Part shown: positions 10,023 through 23,213 of the stretch, one piece after another
How the letters are laid out: every line of letters begins with the position of its first letter
Position numbering within the stretch: position 1 is the stretch's first letter
NCBI GenBank assembly: GCA_019914945.1
Contig: CM034100.1
Coordinates: forward strand, 14,829,096 to 14,893,095
Direction of reading: 5' to 3'
DNA: 64,000 nt
Source of the DNA: Typha latifolia
Lineage: Eukaryota; Streptophyta; Magnoliopsida; Poales; Typhaceae
Program-made: the position numbers and the translations under genes
Notes under the pieces: generated by a model
Databases searched by the model: none
What the model saw: the letters and a program-made list of their open reading frames with translations, nothing else
Told to the model about the DNA's origin: nothing

Positions 10023-13000
10023 ATGGATTTGAGAGATCCCGTGGTGTTAGATAAATTTGGGACAAAGAAAGGGAGTCTTAAGAGAAAGCGAAACTCTGCT
10101 GCATATTCCACTGAGGCTGGTCTTTCCTCTGGACTGTGTCAGCATGCTGCAGGTGGAAACCATATCAGGTCTTGTAGCAGGATAGCATGTAGAAATGATG
10201 TCAGTCACCGTACTGATAGACATATTATCAAAAGCTACCGCAATTTTATGACAAGTGGTTTGCCACAGCGCGTGCTGTTTTATCAGAATGGTAAGTGGAA
10301 AGATTTCCTGGAGTACATTATAAGGTTGGCCCAAGGAGATTTCCAAATAAAGAAGACAATTACTGAAGCAGTATGTCAGAACCAGCAACTATTATTGGAC
10401 TTTGTGCACATGATCTGCATAGATTTGGAGACAGGTCTGAAGAAGCCACTTGCATGGATTGATGAGCATGGGAAATGCTTCTTTCCAGAATTATATCCAG
10501 AAGTTTATGCATCAGATGTATATGAGCCTTCCAGCAAAGGTAAGCATGTTAACATTAGCTTTGAGCCAAATGGAACGCGTGAAAACAATGGCTGCGTCGA
10601 GATATCTATAAGTGCATCTGAAAGCTCAAATTTAGGACCTTATGATGAAGTAATTTCTAATGTTAAGAGGTTTAAGAGTGAAAAAGATTCTGCCAGAAAC
10701 AAGGATGAAGATATTGAAGGTGAAGAAGTTGGAGAAAACGAATGGTGTTTGCCATTTCCTTCTAAGGTTTCACTTGTTGAATCTTCTCAAGGAAACATGA
10801 CTAGGCAAGTTGATGGTGTAAATGGTGTAAATATGGATTCTTCTGTTTATAATATGTTAATCCAGCATTTGTGCCCACTTGTTGATGGGAAGGATGTTAT
10901 TGGAATCTATAGAACCCCGTTGATGGATAATTTGGGACAGGTTCGTTTTAACATTTTCCAAAAGCAGATAGAGTTTACTAAAACTCACCGAGGCAATGCA
11001 AATGTCCGTTATGCCTGGCTTGCTTCTTCTAGGGATGCTGTGGAGAAGATGATGTCTCACGGTGTCTTGCAAATTAAGAAGCCTTTAGAGAGCCCTATGT
11101 ATGGTATTGGTACACATCTTGCATCAGCAAGTTGTCTCGATATCTGGTAAGTTTCTTATTTGAACCTGAACTATGGTAGTCATGGTGTATTGTTTAAAAT
11201 CTTCTATGTTAACCCATGGATTGTGCTCACATGCATGAATTGTATCACTATTGTTGCTTCTTAATGGCACATTAATTTCTTTTTTACTTTTGATCATTTT
11301 AAGAGAGAGCTAATGCAAATACTATCTGCAGTGCTAGTTATACCGATGTTGATGAAAATGGCGTCATGCATATGATGTTATGCCGTGTCGTAATGGGAAA
11401 TGTGGAACTCATTCCTCCCGGTTCTAAACAGTTCCAACCCAGTAATGAAAATTATGACAGTGGTGTAGATGATCTTCAAAAACCAAAGCATTATATCGTA
11501 TGGGATGTGCAAGTGAACACACACATCTTTCCAGAATATGTTGTGATCATCAAAGTGCCTTCCAAAGCCAAAGGTAGTTTTGTTCCTTTTATTGCTTAAT
11601 TGATTGCTACAGTTCCTTTTCTGCATATAGAAATCTAGCATTCTCATAATAATATTATGTTTTTCTTTTACATGTCACTGCAGAATGTTTGGCCGAGCAT
11701 GAGAACACATCTAGTGTCTCTCTGATCACAAATTCTACTTCAACTCATAGTCTATTGGAGGTACCTCCTTAAATTTTATTAAATTAAAATGTTTGATCAC
11801 AATAATATGCTATCCACAGTTTGAATCCATTCTTTTTACAGACTGGTAAAAGTTTGAATGGTTGATTTAATTGATCTGGAAGTAGCTATACGCCTACACC
11901 TGACTATCTTCTTAAAATGATAATGTTTTAGTACTTATGCTTGGTGTCCTCCTGTCACAATTGTCAACCCCTTATGCCATTTCTCCAAGTAACAAATTCA
12001 GGATGCAACTCATAAGCATTACATGTCCCGAGAAGGAAAATATACTATAATTCAGAGTATTTAAGAAAAATATTTTATAATTTAGAGTACTGTTAGTTAT
12101 TACACTCTAATTGTTTTCTACCAGTCTTCAGTTGTTTAAAACAACCTGTAAATTTTTTTTTTATTACCCTATGATTGCTATTTTTTTCTTGCCGCTAATC
12201 AGGATATAAATTTTCAGATATCTCCATCTTTAGCAAATCAATCCCAAGCTCCAATGTTTGGTAGAGCTCCAAGAGCCCCCACATCACCTTGGATGCCTTT
12301 CTCAATGTTGTTTGCTGCCATTTCAACTAAATTGCCTCCTAAAGATATGGACTTGGTGAATACACGTTATGAAGAATTCAAGGTTCCAAATGTTCTCGAA
12401 CTGATAATATTTTGTTGTGGTACTTTGATAGCCATGCTAACTTCTGTTTTTTCACCTTTAACCAGAAAAAAAAGATGAGCAGAATTGACCTTGTTAAAAA
12501 TTTGAGGCAGATAATTGGTGATAAACTTTTGATTTCTACAATAATGAGACTTCAGCACAAGGTACTTCTTTCTTCCAAATTCTGATTGATAGTCAGATAG
12601 ATGTTATGCATTGTGATGCCATAAACAGGCCCAGTATATTTGGAAGTTAAGCTGGGGGTGGAGGGGAGGGACAACCTTCATGATGGCCCCTCATAGTGGT
12701 TCTTTTGATTTTGATTCTCAGTTACAGCTTGGTTGACTAGTTGCATAGTAGCTGGAACACATCTCCTATTCTCCTCCCTTTAGCTGCCAAATTCTTTATA
12801 ACATCAACTTTCAATTGGATGAGTAGCATATAGTTGATTTTTGTATTTGCCATACTCTAATACAAGTTGAGTAGTGCAAGTGTCTAAGATAAAAGTTGGA
12901 TTTCACCCTATGCTATCCACAGGTGCAGAGGATCTTTGTTTTGTAAACTAGAAATGCTTACACTCCAACGGCATAAGGATAGCTAATGTATTTGTTGCAA

Positions 13001-14181
13001 ATTTTATCTCCTTGATTCTGTTCTTTAGAATTAAAGTTGTGACTTTCTTAACTTTTTTAATTAGTCTTTCACTTTTTCATTTGATTATTTTTGACTGTCA
13101 GTTAGTATTCCTTTTTCTTTTATCAATTATTTGTTTGTACCACTCACTAGTTATGATTGAGTGGTTACATGTGAGGAACATCAGATTTTTCATCTGATAA
13201 TTGCTTGTGTTACACATGCTGTGGATGTTTTCTCTAGCTGATCTCAGGACCACAACATCCATTATTCCATCAGATAATTCATGGGGGCCAGCTCTGACCA
13301 CTCATCGCATAGCTTACATATTGACGGATGGAATCCGAATTTGTTGGATACTCTCCTTTCCATACGACGAGAATGATTGTGATAATTTATTTATGCTTCT
13401 ATTGGAGTTGGAATTCACCAAAAGTAATATTCTGTTGTCATTCTGATTTGATAGGATTACCACCCTTAATAAGATTTAGTATGAGAGTACCTCAGATGAT
13501 TTAGTTAATTATTAGCTTTCCTGTTTTTTTGAATGCCCATGTATGCTTAGCCTAGAAAGTATGTTGAGGCCTGGTAAAACTGCATTGAACACAACACTAT
13601 GTTATGCAATCTGTTGCCCGAACATTGCTGTTCACAGCCCCATTCATGTTAGGGTGTGAGACTGCACTGAGCAATTCAAAACTGTTTTTTCTTTGTTTGA
13701 TTCCACATGTGGTGTTTAAACTTCCTGATTCTTCCAAACAATTTAGTCTAGATCAATTTATTTTCAAAGATGAGCATGTGCTTTTGTCAATCATTTGGCC
13801 TGATCTAAGCTTTTATAAGCTCTTGCTAATTCATGACATGCACCTTTATATGTGACTTTATGTCTTGCACTGCCATGTAACATTTGTGTGCCACTATTTT
13901 GTCCATTAGTGTTTTTCTCTTATTTTGTAGGATGTCATAATTATAGGTACATCTGAGATGTACTTATATGCTGCTCAGTCTCTGGGCAATTGAGTTGTCA
14001 TTACTTCTGTTAATCTTGTACTGTGTTCAGACACATTCTCGAGTAGGGCATTTTTGCAATGTGTGCTACTAGAAATTGAAGTTGCAACATCCAAAAATTA
14101 TCATTTTCATATTTGCAGCTCCCGCCGATGGCAAGACACGAATCGTCAAGATCCTTGCCAAGAATGCAAGCTGAGCCTTGA
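10023..14181 (+). CDS. RCD1: Inactive PARP-like protein of the RCD1/SRO1 type
   Basis: Nuclear hub protein of the SRO family, which binds many stress and developmental transcription factors (family knowledge). Exons 10023-11146, 11332-11573, 11684-11760, 12218-12382, 12466-12561 and 14119-14181 join in phase to 588 codons, almost the length of Arabidopsis RCD1. The start [13 protein letters not shown] followed by LKRKRNSAA matches the family N-terminus. Seen: a WWE-type domain around residues 70-160 ([42 protein letters not shown]); a PARP-like fold from about residue 270 ([50 protein letters not shown]); and a C-terminal RST domain ([28 protein letters not shown]). Plant RCD1 and SRO1 are reported to lack PARP activity. 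The last intron is about 1.56 kb. RCD1 versus SRO1 cannot be separated here. Confidence 0.95.
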
Positions 14182-15427
14182 TATGATGAAATGTTTCTTC
14201 CAGCAAAGAGTGGCTGACCAACTCGATCATTGCCAGAAGGACTTGAGGTTCAGCTAGTTATCAAACTTAGTATCATTGTCATAGAGCTAGAGTAGGTTTA
14301 ACATAACACGTATCTGCCAAGTCATGGTAGTGTGTGTACATTTTACTCTTATCAGTAACCCTGTTTGTGTTATGGATATATTTCTTTTTGCCTGCTTAGC
14401 AAATGTTTGTAGCAGGAATGTTCATGATGTCAAATAATTGTTCCAATTTACCGCTAGTTCTTTCAATCACTACGCGAATTAAATGGTGTTGCACACGAGA
14501 CAATGCTCGAGGGATTTGATTTGCAATCATATTTTCCTTTTCCAATTTTGTGATCAATTTTTTTTAAAATGATTTAACGCACAGTAACTTGGTATGAAGT
14601 TATGAATGCTGGGTTATATGGTGTGTTTTGGCGTCATTTGTATGATTTGTAACTGAGCTTTATTTCAGTTTCCAATTGACTGATCATTGCGAGGTGATCT
14701 GTGGATAGAATTATGAAGGCCTCGCATAGTTAAGGAGATCTGTAAGGTCTGCGCATGAAAAAGAGAATCAAGTGCCTTTTACCACATGAAAAGTATTTAT
14801 CTCTATGCAAGATGAGCAAGTAGTCCATCTTATGATATGCATGAACAAAAATATCAACCCTCTTTTAATCATGAAAGCTAACCAAGAGTTCAGTATAGTG
14901 AATTCAAGGTAATCCTTTTGGAAGAAATTTTTTATGAAGGGGGTCTGGCAGCAGCAGAAGTAGGTCTTCTCTGCAGGAACAAAGGGAGGTAGAAGAAAGC
15001 AGGGCAGTCAATCCCGAGCAAAAATCCAGTGCACAATGGCTGGGATTCGAATACAAAATTCTTCCATGCTTCCTTCTCTTCCCGTTGTGCAAGAAAGACA
15101 TTCTAAACATGCCTTCTGTTATTGTAAACCTGTATGTAACATCTGTTTGCCATGTCATTCCATTATTCCATTCATCTCTCCGTTATATGCATGAACAAGA
15201 AAGCATCAAATGTGTTAAACATTTACCTTCAGGAAAACTAACCCTGAGCTGTCCCAGTTTAGATCTTGTCTGAAAAAAAACTGAGAGAGAGAGAGAGAGA
15301 GACAGCGAGATGTTGGCTGAACTTGAATTCACAGGAAGATATTGCGGAGCTACTCTCTTACTCGCAGCAATTTGCTGGTTCTGTAATATGATTTCCTGTT
15401 TATAACAAGTTGTATTAATATGTGCAG
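14182..15427. other. Region 3' of the RCD1-type gene
   Basis: AT-rich, probably holding the 3' untranslated sequence. A short (GA)n tract lies at about 15280-15302. No other gene signal. Confidence 0.4.
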
Positions 15428-15635
15428 AGAACTCCAGCCAGATGTACATAAGAGCGCAATCGGTTGTCAATTTACACTGCAGGAACGTCCAATAATGCAT
15501 TCCAATGCACAGCAAACCATGAGTCATCAACAGAATCCACACTTTCATCAATATTCTGGATCACTTCCACTTGATGGATCCCAACCAGGTGGCTTGATGT
15601 TGGGCCAATCCCCACGGCAACCTAACCTAATATAA
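15428..15635 (+). CDS. Orphan coding-looking terminal exon
   Basis: Follows a plausible acceptor (TTAATATGTGCAG) and reads open to TAA, with residues such as ELQPDVHKSAIG, HQQNPHFHQYSG and MLGQSPRQPNLI. The Gln/His/Pro/Ser-rich composition resembles a transcription-factor tail. It needs a preceding exon ending two bases into a codon; the RCD1-type exon ending at 12561 ends on a whole codon, so it does not splice in frame from there. It could be an alternative 3' exon, the remnant of another gene, or chance. Confidence 0.25.
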
Positions 15636-16536
15636 AGACTTTTCTTCCCTGCAAGATATATCAACAGTCACAATCGAGATATTATATCTGAGAAAATACT
15701 AGAGAATCTCTAAAAGAAAGAGCTACAAAAATATGTGGCGTGTGGTTTGCTACAATAGAGATAAAAGCTGCTTCATGGCGAGTGCTCCGACAAATTTCAA
15801 CAAGACACTCACGCTGGCATCCAAAGTGATCGATAGTGTAGATATATATAAGCTGATATTGCATGGACCTCATTCCTTTCGGGGGCTCGTTTATGGTGTC
15901 ACTTGGTCCATAGGTAATAGAGTTGCATTATATGAAGTGTGCCGAAAGCCAAAATAGTTTAACCAATACTAAATTCAATTGAGAAAACATTTGCAAAGGC
16001 AAAGAAGCTACAATCAAATAATATGTTTCTGGTTCTTGAAAAGTGATTTTCTATATATAATCTAGTCTAACTCATGTTAGACATAATAAGGTCTCACAAA
16101 GTGCGAGACTAGATAAGGACAGGTCGGTTTAGCATATATCTTTCTGTTCTGCTGCTTTTACATACGTAGGCTGTCTTCTCGAGTACTATCAGTATTCTAA
16201 CCTTTTGGCAAAGGATACAATTTTGACGCCTAAGCAAGAAATCAGACACTGATCATAGGAGTAAGGATTATACTTAGCTTTCCTGTTATCTAGTCATTAC
16301 AAAAATCGAGAGCCAACTTTAGAAGCCCTAGAGAGATAATGACAGTTATAGTTTAAATTATGCACAAAATTATCAGAAGTAGAATCATGGGCTTCATATG
16401 TTCAGGGTAAGACACCTCTGACAAACCAAGGATTTGTCATTCTTAAATTTAATAAAAAAAAAACCAATAAAATGTCTCATATGTTACCATCTAATAAGTG
16501 CCATGATTATGTAAGCAACTAAGCATGCAGCAGAGG

Positions 16537-19500
16537 TTATGCTGATGATGTACCTGCAAGCTGCTTATCTAACGAGGTTAATTGTTTTAAAGCACTTAGG
16601 CATCCTTGAGCAACCTCTCTAGCATGGTCCAACTCCCATTTCCCAAGCTTCACAATGACATCAGCATTTGCATAAGCTAGACTTCCATCTTCTATGTGCC
16701 TTCGAGCCTCCTCCTTTGCAGAAGCTTCATCTGTATCATAAAACCAGGATTTCAAGGAAGGGCCAGGAAATGAAATGATGCAAGTATTATAATTGCATAT
16801 AACCAAGTCCAAATACCCTTGTGCTGTGGTGTTACCATGCTAACGTTGGCATTCATAGTGCCTGTTGAACATCTTAACTATACCTCGTCAAAAAGAACCA
16901 TCGCAATACAAACTATTAAGGTGCATCACCTACCAGGTTTTATGACTTCATGTAGCTAAAGATTTTCTCTGGTGCTAATGCAGCATGTAGAGCAAAGGAT
17001 CACAATTGTTTCATTATTCAGCGACAAACAAAACTAGTGTAGTTCAACAAAAGTCAATCTAGAGTGAAACTACAGAATACTGAGAAATATTGAATTTGAA
17101 TTTCTGGACTCTTCTTTTGACAATTAAAGCATTATCTTGATCAGTCACTATATCAGTGAAATTCCAATTTTAATTTTATATAGTGAAAGTCACTAAATCA
17201 GTGAAAGATTTTCATGGGAAGACTATTGATTGCAATCAACTTGAATGGAGTTTGTACAAATAGCACAGTTAGTAATCTCAATATGACATCTTATAGTGAA
17301 GCTGATGTAGTCTAGAAGAACCAAAAAAGGAAAAACATATTGCATATTAATTTGATATCTATACGGTAATTCTAGACAGCCACATATCCATATAAACATG
17401 TGGGCATATAAATATATGGATAAAAATGTATTTATATGTATATATTTATTGTAAATGCTATTAAGTATTTAAGGATGCCAGTATTGGGAGGTCGATAAAT
17501 CATGATAACTTCTATGAAGTATGGATGAACTCTCTCATGTCATTTTGCAAATTAACTTTTACACCAAGAACATTACATTGTGATTTCTAGCTTCAGAATT
17601 AACTTAACTACACTAGCTAGGTTATGTATAGTCATAAGTTACAAACAAAAATTATATCTCCAGTAAACGACACAAGAAAATGTTGCCATACGTGAATACA
17701 TACATATGTAAGTTTGAGCATATGGATCAACATAGGTATGTCCACACTGAATGGGTTATCCATCTCCTATAGTACTGTTGCTTCTCCAATTTTATCGTAT
17801 CCAGATCTGCTCATGTTTGAAACCAAATCACATATGCTTACACTAGGTAAATTCTTGAACAGAGTGAAAATTTTACTCATTGTCAAACAAACTTACATAT
17901 CAGTCAATATCGTAGGAAATGATTATCTTTCTAATATTGCAATTCAATCTTCAAAAAATAAATGCTCATTTAAGATCGTCATAGTCATGCAAGCATCTAG
18001 TTGTCTAAAGCTCATGCTAACACTAGTAATGGCTCATCATATACCGGCATGACATCGCACCCAAATATGAGATGACAGTGATTTTTAGAAGTGAAATATT
18101 ATACTGGATTGGTTGTTATCAGAACTAGAAGATTGTCTGAAGCTCATGCTAGCACTATCATAATCCAGTAATATCTCGGTATTTCAGCGTTCCCATTCCA
18201 ATGAATATTGGTTGAGATTGTTTATTCATGAAGTAGAGAATGTTAAGAAAGTAGCCTTGCCTACAGCTTCAGATTGAGACAACCATACAGTGAATCCTGC
18301 ATACAGATGCTGCCACTTGTCAGATCGGCTTGCAGCTCCATGCTTTCCCCCCAATGTAGCAACAACAGTGCGGACATGACTGTTAAAGGTGAAATTTAAC
18401 ATGATGCCCTACTAACCAGTTGTAACAAACTTCGGAATTGCAGTAAAATCATACAATAACCTGCTAAGACTTTCTAAGACAGCACTTTCGGCTTCAGCAA
18501 CACTTTCTGCTCCTTCAGAAACCACCCCTGGAAGTTATTACACTTGGTTAATGCACTGCAAAAAGAACAATACGGAGGAACTGAGACTTTTTAGCAGTTG
18601 AGGACATGTCTACGACTCAAACTAAGTGAAAACATACATGGAGCCATCACAATTTTTTTACTTAGTGTAAAAATAAAGTGTAAAAAATGGTGAAATCATC
18701 AGCGTAACCACATCAGATTGTGCAAAAAGTTAAATGGATGTTGTAACATGTTTGGCTAATTACTCTTAACTCTTAAGATTTTGAGAAAATTCCTCAACAA
18801 GAATCCACTTTCCCTGATTGGATTGTTGGTATACTTTAAAACTAAATAAAAAAAGCATCTTGTACAATTGTACTCGAACCAAAACTGGGTCTGTACTCTA
18901 CTAAGGCAAAATTCACGGACACAGAATAACAGACTGAACAATAAAATTCACATATACATGATTTTTAGTGGCACATCAATCCTTCTATGTTAATTGTTAA
19001 AAGCTCATCCTAGTTAAGAAAACTCCTACCAGCATTGTGGTTACGAAGGGCAAGATATATTCAGCCTTAATCCATTCCTAGTGAGGCCGTTATGACGAAG
19101 AAATGACACTATGATGCACAACAGCAAGCCTTACTGGCAAAGCGGAAGCAATAGCAAAAGAAAAAAAAGAAAAAAAGAGTCAAATATAATTCAACATGAA
19201 CAATCATAACAGTTAGGAGTATCTTTCTATTCTCCATTATAGGCAATGCCCAACTTAAATTAGTAAAGTACATATGCACTTCTAAAGACTGAATCAAATG
19301 AACAGAAAGCTCTACTTGATGCCTGGATTCTCTGAATATTCTCTTTGGAACCTTTCTATTTATTTGATAAAGTGTTTTTTTTTTTCATGTTTAGATTCTG
19401 AAATTTCTCTAGCTAGTACCCTAGTTCATTAGGTCAATTTAATGCTGGCCAACTGACACTCTCAAACATTATACTCTCCGGATGGTGCTGCTACTCAAGG

Positions 19501-19570
19501 ATTCTAGTTTCGGCCTGCAGCAACAGTAGACAGCTACTGCTGCTGCAGGGCGCCTGCAACAGGCAGCTGT

Positions 19571-19639
<69 letters not shown>

Positions 19640-22600
19640 AAAAAAAATAGGGTGAGAGAGAAAAAAATGAAGAGAGAGTGAGGGAGAGGGAAAGATTAAA
19701 AAAAAAAAGTGAGAAAGAGAGAGAGAGAGAGAAAGATAGGAAACAAAAAGTATGGGAGAGTGAATATTTCAGACTAACAGTTAGAGGAATATTTCTTATT
19801 TTCTTATAATTTTTTCTAAATTTTCAGAAATTTCTCAACATTTTTAATAATATTTAGAATTTTATTTAATTAAAATAGTCCGATCCGATACAGGCGGCCG
19901 ATACGTATCGTTTTTCTGGACGGCCGATTCCGATACCGAATTTTGCAACCTTGCTGCTACTAACTAACCAACGACTGAAATCTGAAGTACAGATAAATTA
20001 TCAACCCTAAATGCTTTTAATGAACTACATGGCTTCTCTACTTTGTCCTTTTCTCCACTTCATCCCCTCACCAAACAAAGAGTTCAACTTTACCTATACA
20101 AACAATAAAATATAGATTTATACAATAACTTTTAGTCATTTCATTCAATTGATGGCAGAAAAAGAGAACATAATGAAAATAAAGGTCAACTAGCAAAAAA
20201 TTCATACATGTATCAATGGGCTTTTCAGCATAGCTTTCCAGCAATTCACTTGTACAAAGTGGAACATATCTGCAACGTCATAGATAAAAAGGTAAATTCG
20301 AGGATAATTGCTTACTGAACATACCTTATTTTCAATTTTATCTCAGTTTTAGATAAAAAAAGAAACAATTCAATAGATTGGATGCACTTATAGAGATATA
20401 GACAACCAAGAATCATCAATCATGCATGTGAAAGATAGAAAATGATCCTGCGTAAACCTTTTTTTTTTTTGAGTGAACATCTTTCAGTTACTACTTAATT
20501 CTGGCAAATCAAAAGAACATAATGGCTGCTATTCAACTTCGGACTCAAGCATTTCTCCACAGTATCAATTAAGTGCTCAAAATTTTGTGGCAATCATCTT
20601 TATTAAAAAAAAAATTGCTCTTTCTAGAGCTACAAATAAAATAAGATCTAGTTTCATATTGTTTCATGGCATTCCTATCATTTGATTAAACAATTCGGCA
20701 ATTAATACTCAAAGAATGAAAGGCTAGGCTGAGCTAAAGATTTTCATGTTAATCTTGACGAGTTTAAACAAATGCAACGGTAAACCTAACAAGGAAAGTA
20801 ACTTCCAATGTTTTGAAAGGCACCTTGTATCCAAGATATGCGGACGGTCATCCTATAGCGCCAAGGTGATATGCAGGCTCTTATGAAGCATGGTTATAGA
20901 TACGAGAATATAGTGATATGGATACGGAAATATGATAAATTATTTTTAAAAAAAAGAATATGGATACAACAATAAATAATTTAATATAAAAAAAATTAAT
21001 TTATTGCTAGCCAATATAACATATGGTAAAAAAAATCCATATCAATCTCCAAAAATTCATAGAAAAATCTAAGTTCCATCATTAGATAATACTTGCACTA
21101 AATAAGTTCCATCATTAGAAAAAAGTCAAAAACCCAAGTTTCTCCTATTGGCAATTGCGGATTGACATCAATTCTAAGTTCTAACATGGACAAAGAAATT
21201 TCAAATGTAAAGCTAATATAAAATAGTACTATTCACGAGCTCCAATTGATTCAACTATGAATAGACTTGTAAAATTAAACATCAAAACACAATATTAAGA
21301 TAGTGAAGAGTATCGAAGCAAAATATTATAAATAGAGCTTCCTTTCCACTACATTTTAGGTAACTTTTAATGGGCTAGTCAAGTGGTTAGTGGTCGAGAC
21401 TTATTTTTGTTGCAAACCCGACCCACTAAATCCCAAATAACTTCAAAATATATCCTGTCATATTGGAGTCGTATCTAATTGTATCCCACCGTATCGGAGC
21501 CATAGCAAACAAATTAAATTAAATTTTTTTAAATCTAGATATTTCTTCAATCATATCCAATACATATCAGGTCGTATCAATATCCGATACATATGTATAT
21601 CGTTACAGAGAGGTAAAACAAGTATCCGTGCTTTAGAGGCAAGCGCTTATGCGGTCTAGTTTTTTAATATATAAAATTATAATTATTATATATATAATAC
21701 ATACTAATATAGATTATATAGCATTTCATTAGTCGACAACATCAAACGATATGGAGGATAATCAAGTAAGCAACTAATTGGTAAATAGTGATACTAATCA
21801 CTAATTAGTAAACGATGATCACTAATCACTAACCAGTAAACAGTGAATCATGCAATTCTATATGAAGAAAGCGTAGGCTCCTCCCTCTTGCTTCTTTGCA
21901 GACTGACTTTCTTGACATAGCTGCATAAGATGGAAAGATCCAAACTTTCCTTTTCTTTGTGGGAATGGCTACTCAATAGGGGTGATTAATCTGGCTATCC
22001 ATCAGATGTTAAACTGTGTCTCCATAAGGAAAGAGAAAACTAGCATAGCTCAATTGAAGCTCTGTATTCCACAAAATCTTGGAGGCAATAAATTTCTGAT
22101 ATGTTATACATTACTTCATGAATTGCATGGATATATGCATCGGATTAGTTTGTGTACTAGCTATAGAATTAAGAAAGGAAGGGCGATAATTGCAACCAAG
22201 CTAATATGAATTGCTAAGAAGTTCTAGGAACATCACAATAAATGCAATAAAAAGTGCATACCCAATGCCAGCAGCAAGTTCTTCAGCAACTGACTGATTA
22301 ATCTCTGTGGAATAGCCAATAATATAAATTGAGGTTCCCTTCAATAACTGAAGGATTCCTGATGTAAGGGACTCCCAAGATTCTCCAATATCAGGCCATT
22401 TCAAGTCTGTATCATACTTTTTCAGATTAACAACCAGTTGTTCCTCATCAATGTACCTGTTCAAGAATAAGGAGAAAGAAGGGAAATCTGATTTAAGTCT
22501 TCATATGTAATATTATGAGCTTATGCATCATACTAAAATGCGTGTTGATATCTTTCTCAAATCCACCCATAGTTACCAGATTGTCTCAGAGGGGTTTATC

Positions 22601-23213
22601 TTGTCAAATAAACGATTCGTCTCCATTAGAGTTACGAGAGTCCCAGATGCTTTAACTCTGATTAACAGTGAAGTCTCATCTACATCAACAAAAATATCAC
22701 TGGAACTTTGTACATCCATTGCGCCGATATCTAATCTCAGCTCTGCTTCAGAAACACTATCAGAAAACTGCATGCATTGTCAAATAAGAACTTACTTAAA
22801 CAGAACGTCAAAATTTAAAAGACAACAAAATATAACAGTTTAAATGCATACGAAGAGAAGTAGACAATGGTACTTGACCACAATAATTTTCCTTCCAATA
22901 AAAACGCCCTATAACCCTAATCACACTACCCGCTGCAAGAACTTGATCAAGAAACAAGACGAAGAAGAGCCTTATTTACCTCGTACTTTCTCGTTCCAGC
23001 AGGAGCGGCGGAGAGGTGCCCACCGGAAACCGATCCGATCCTCTCCGAGACGCCGCGACCTCCGGGGAGGTGAAGAGACGGAAGAGATGGTCGATTTCTA
23101 ACCCTAAGGAGAAGAGGAGAGCCGCAAAGATGTGCATCTGGACCAGGGATTCTTAGGGCTTCGGTGGGGCATCGGGGAGAGAAGGAGAGGGCGGAGAGGA
23201 GAGCAGCGGCCAT
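16537..23213 (-). CDS. SKL2: Probable inactive shikimate kinase like 2, chloroplastic
   Basis: Plastid shikimate-kinase homologue without a catalytic site. Exons: 23213-22980, 22767-22577, 22456-22262, 20269-20208, 18527-18461, 18379-18261 and 16730 to 16554, or to a stop at 16537 if the last donor is not used. Phases agree throughout. The N-terminus MAAALLSALS and the basic, Ser/Pro-rich stretch to about residue 75 suit a transit peptide. Exon 2 and early exon 3 form a CS-like domain (DIFVDVDETSLLIRV, WPDIGESWESLTSG). The kinase-like part follows (IYIIGYSTEINQSV, HVRTVVATLGG, DKWQHLYAGFTVWLSQ, AKEEARRHIEDG). The P-loop Lys of true shikimate kinases is absent. The intron after 18261 appears to use a GC donor. 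The usual SKL2 tail (LYIRLGCRGDWP in relatives, from memory) was not found. The 3.6-kb region of large introns holds a transposon at 19496-19953. Confidence 0.92.
19496..19953. mobile_element. Small non-autonomous hAT-like transposon
   Basis: A 458-bp segment in an SKL2 intron, bounded by a perfect 8-bp direct repeat CTGCTACT (19488-19495 and 19954-19961), the target-duplication length of the hAT superfamily. The ends are imperfect inverted repeats: the left reads CAAGGATTCTAGTTTCGG, the reverse complement of the right reads CAAGGTTGCAAAATTCGG. The inside has a GC-rich CAG-repeat stretch, a long (GA)n tract and GGCCGATACGTATCG-like motifs, and no ORF. The sequence fits transposition, but the superfamily label rests on the 8-bp duplication and the terminal bases only. 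Confidence 0.75.
19577..19636. repeat. (GA)n microsatellite inside the hAT-like element
   Basis: Close to perfect GA dinucleotide run of about 58 bases, followed by degenerate GA-rich sequence to about 19735. Confidence 0.95.

Noticed and set aside
21369..21432. tRNA-like wording (AAGTGGTTAGTGGTCGAG ... AACCCGACCC)
   Set aside because: It loosely resembles A and B boxes, but no cloverleaf can be drawn; at most an old tRNA-derived SINE piece.
20880..21620. GATACG/CGTATC-rich stretch that might be a transposon
   Set aside because: No convincing terminal repeats or target duplication found by eye.
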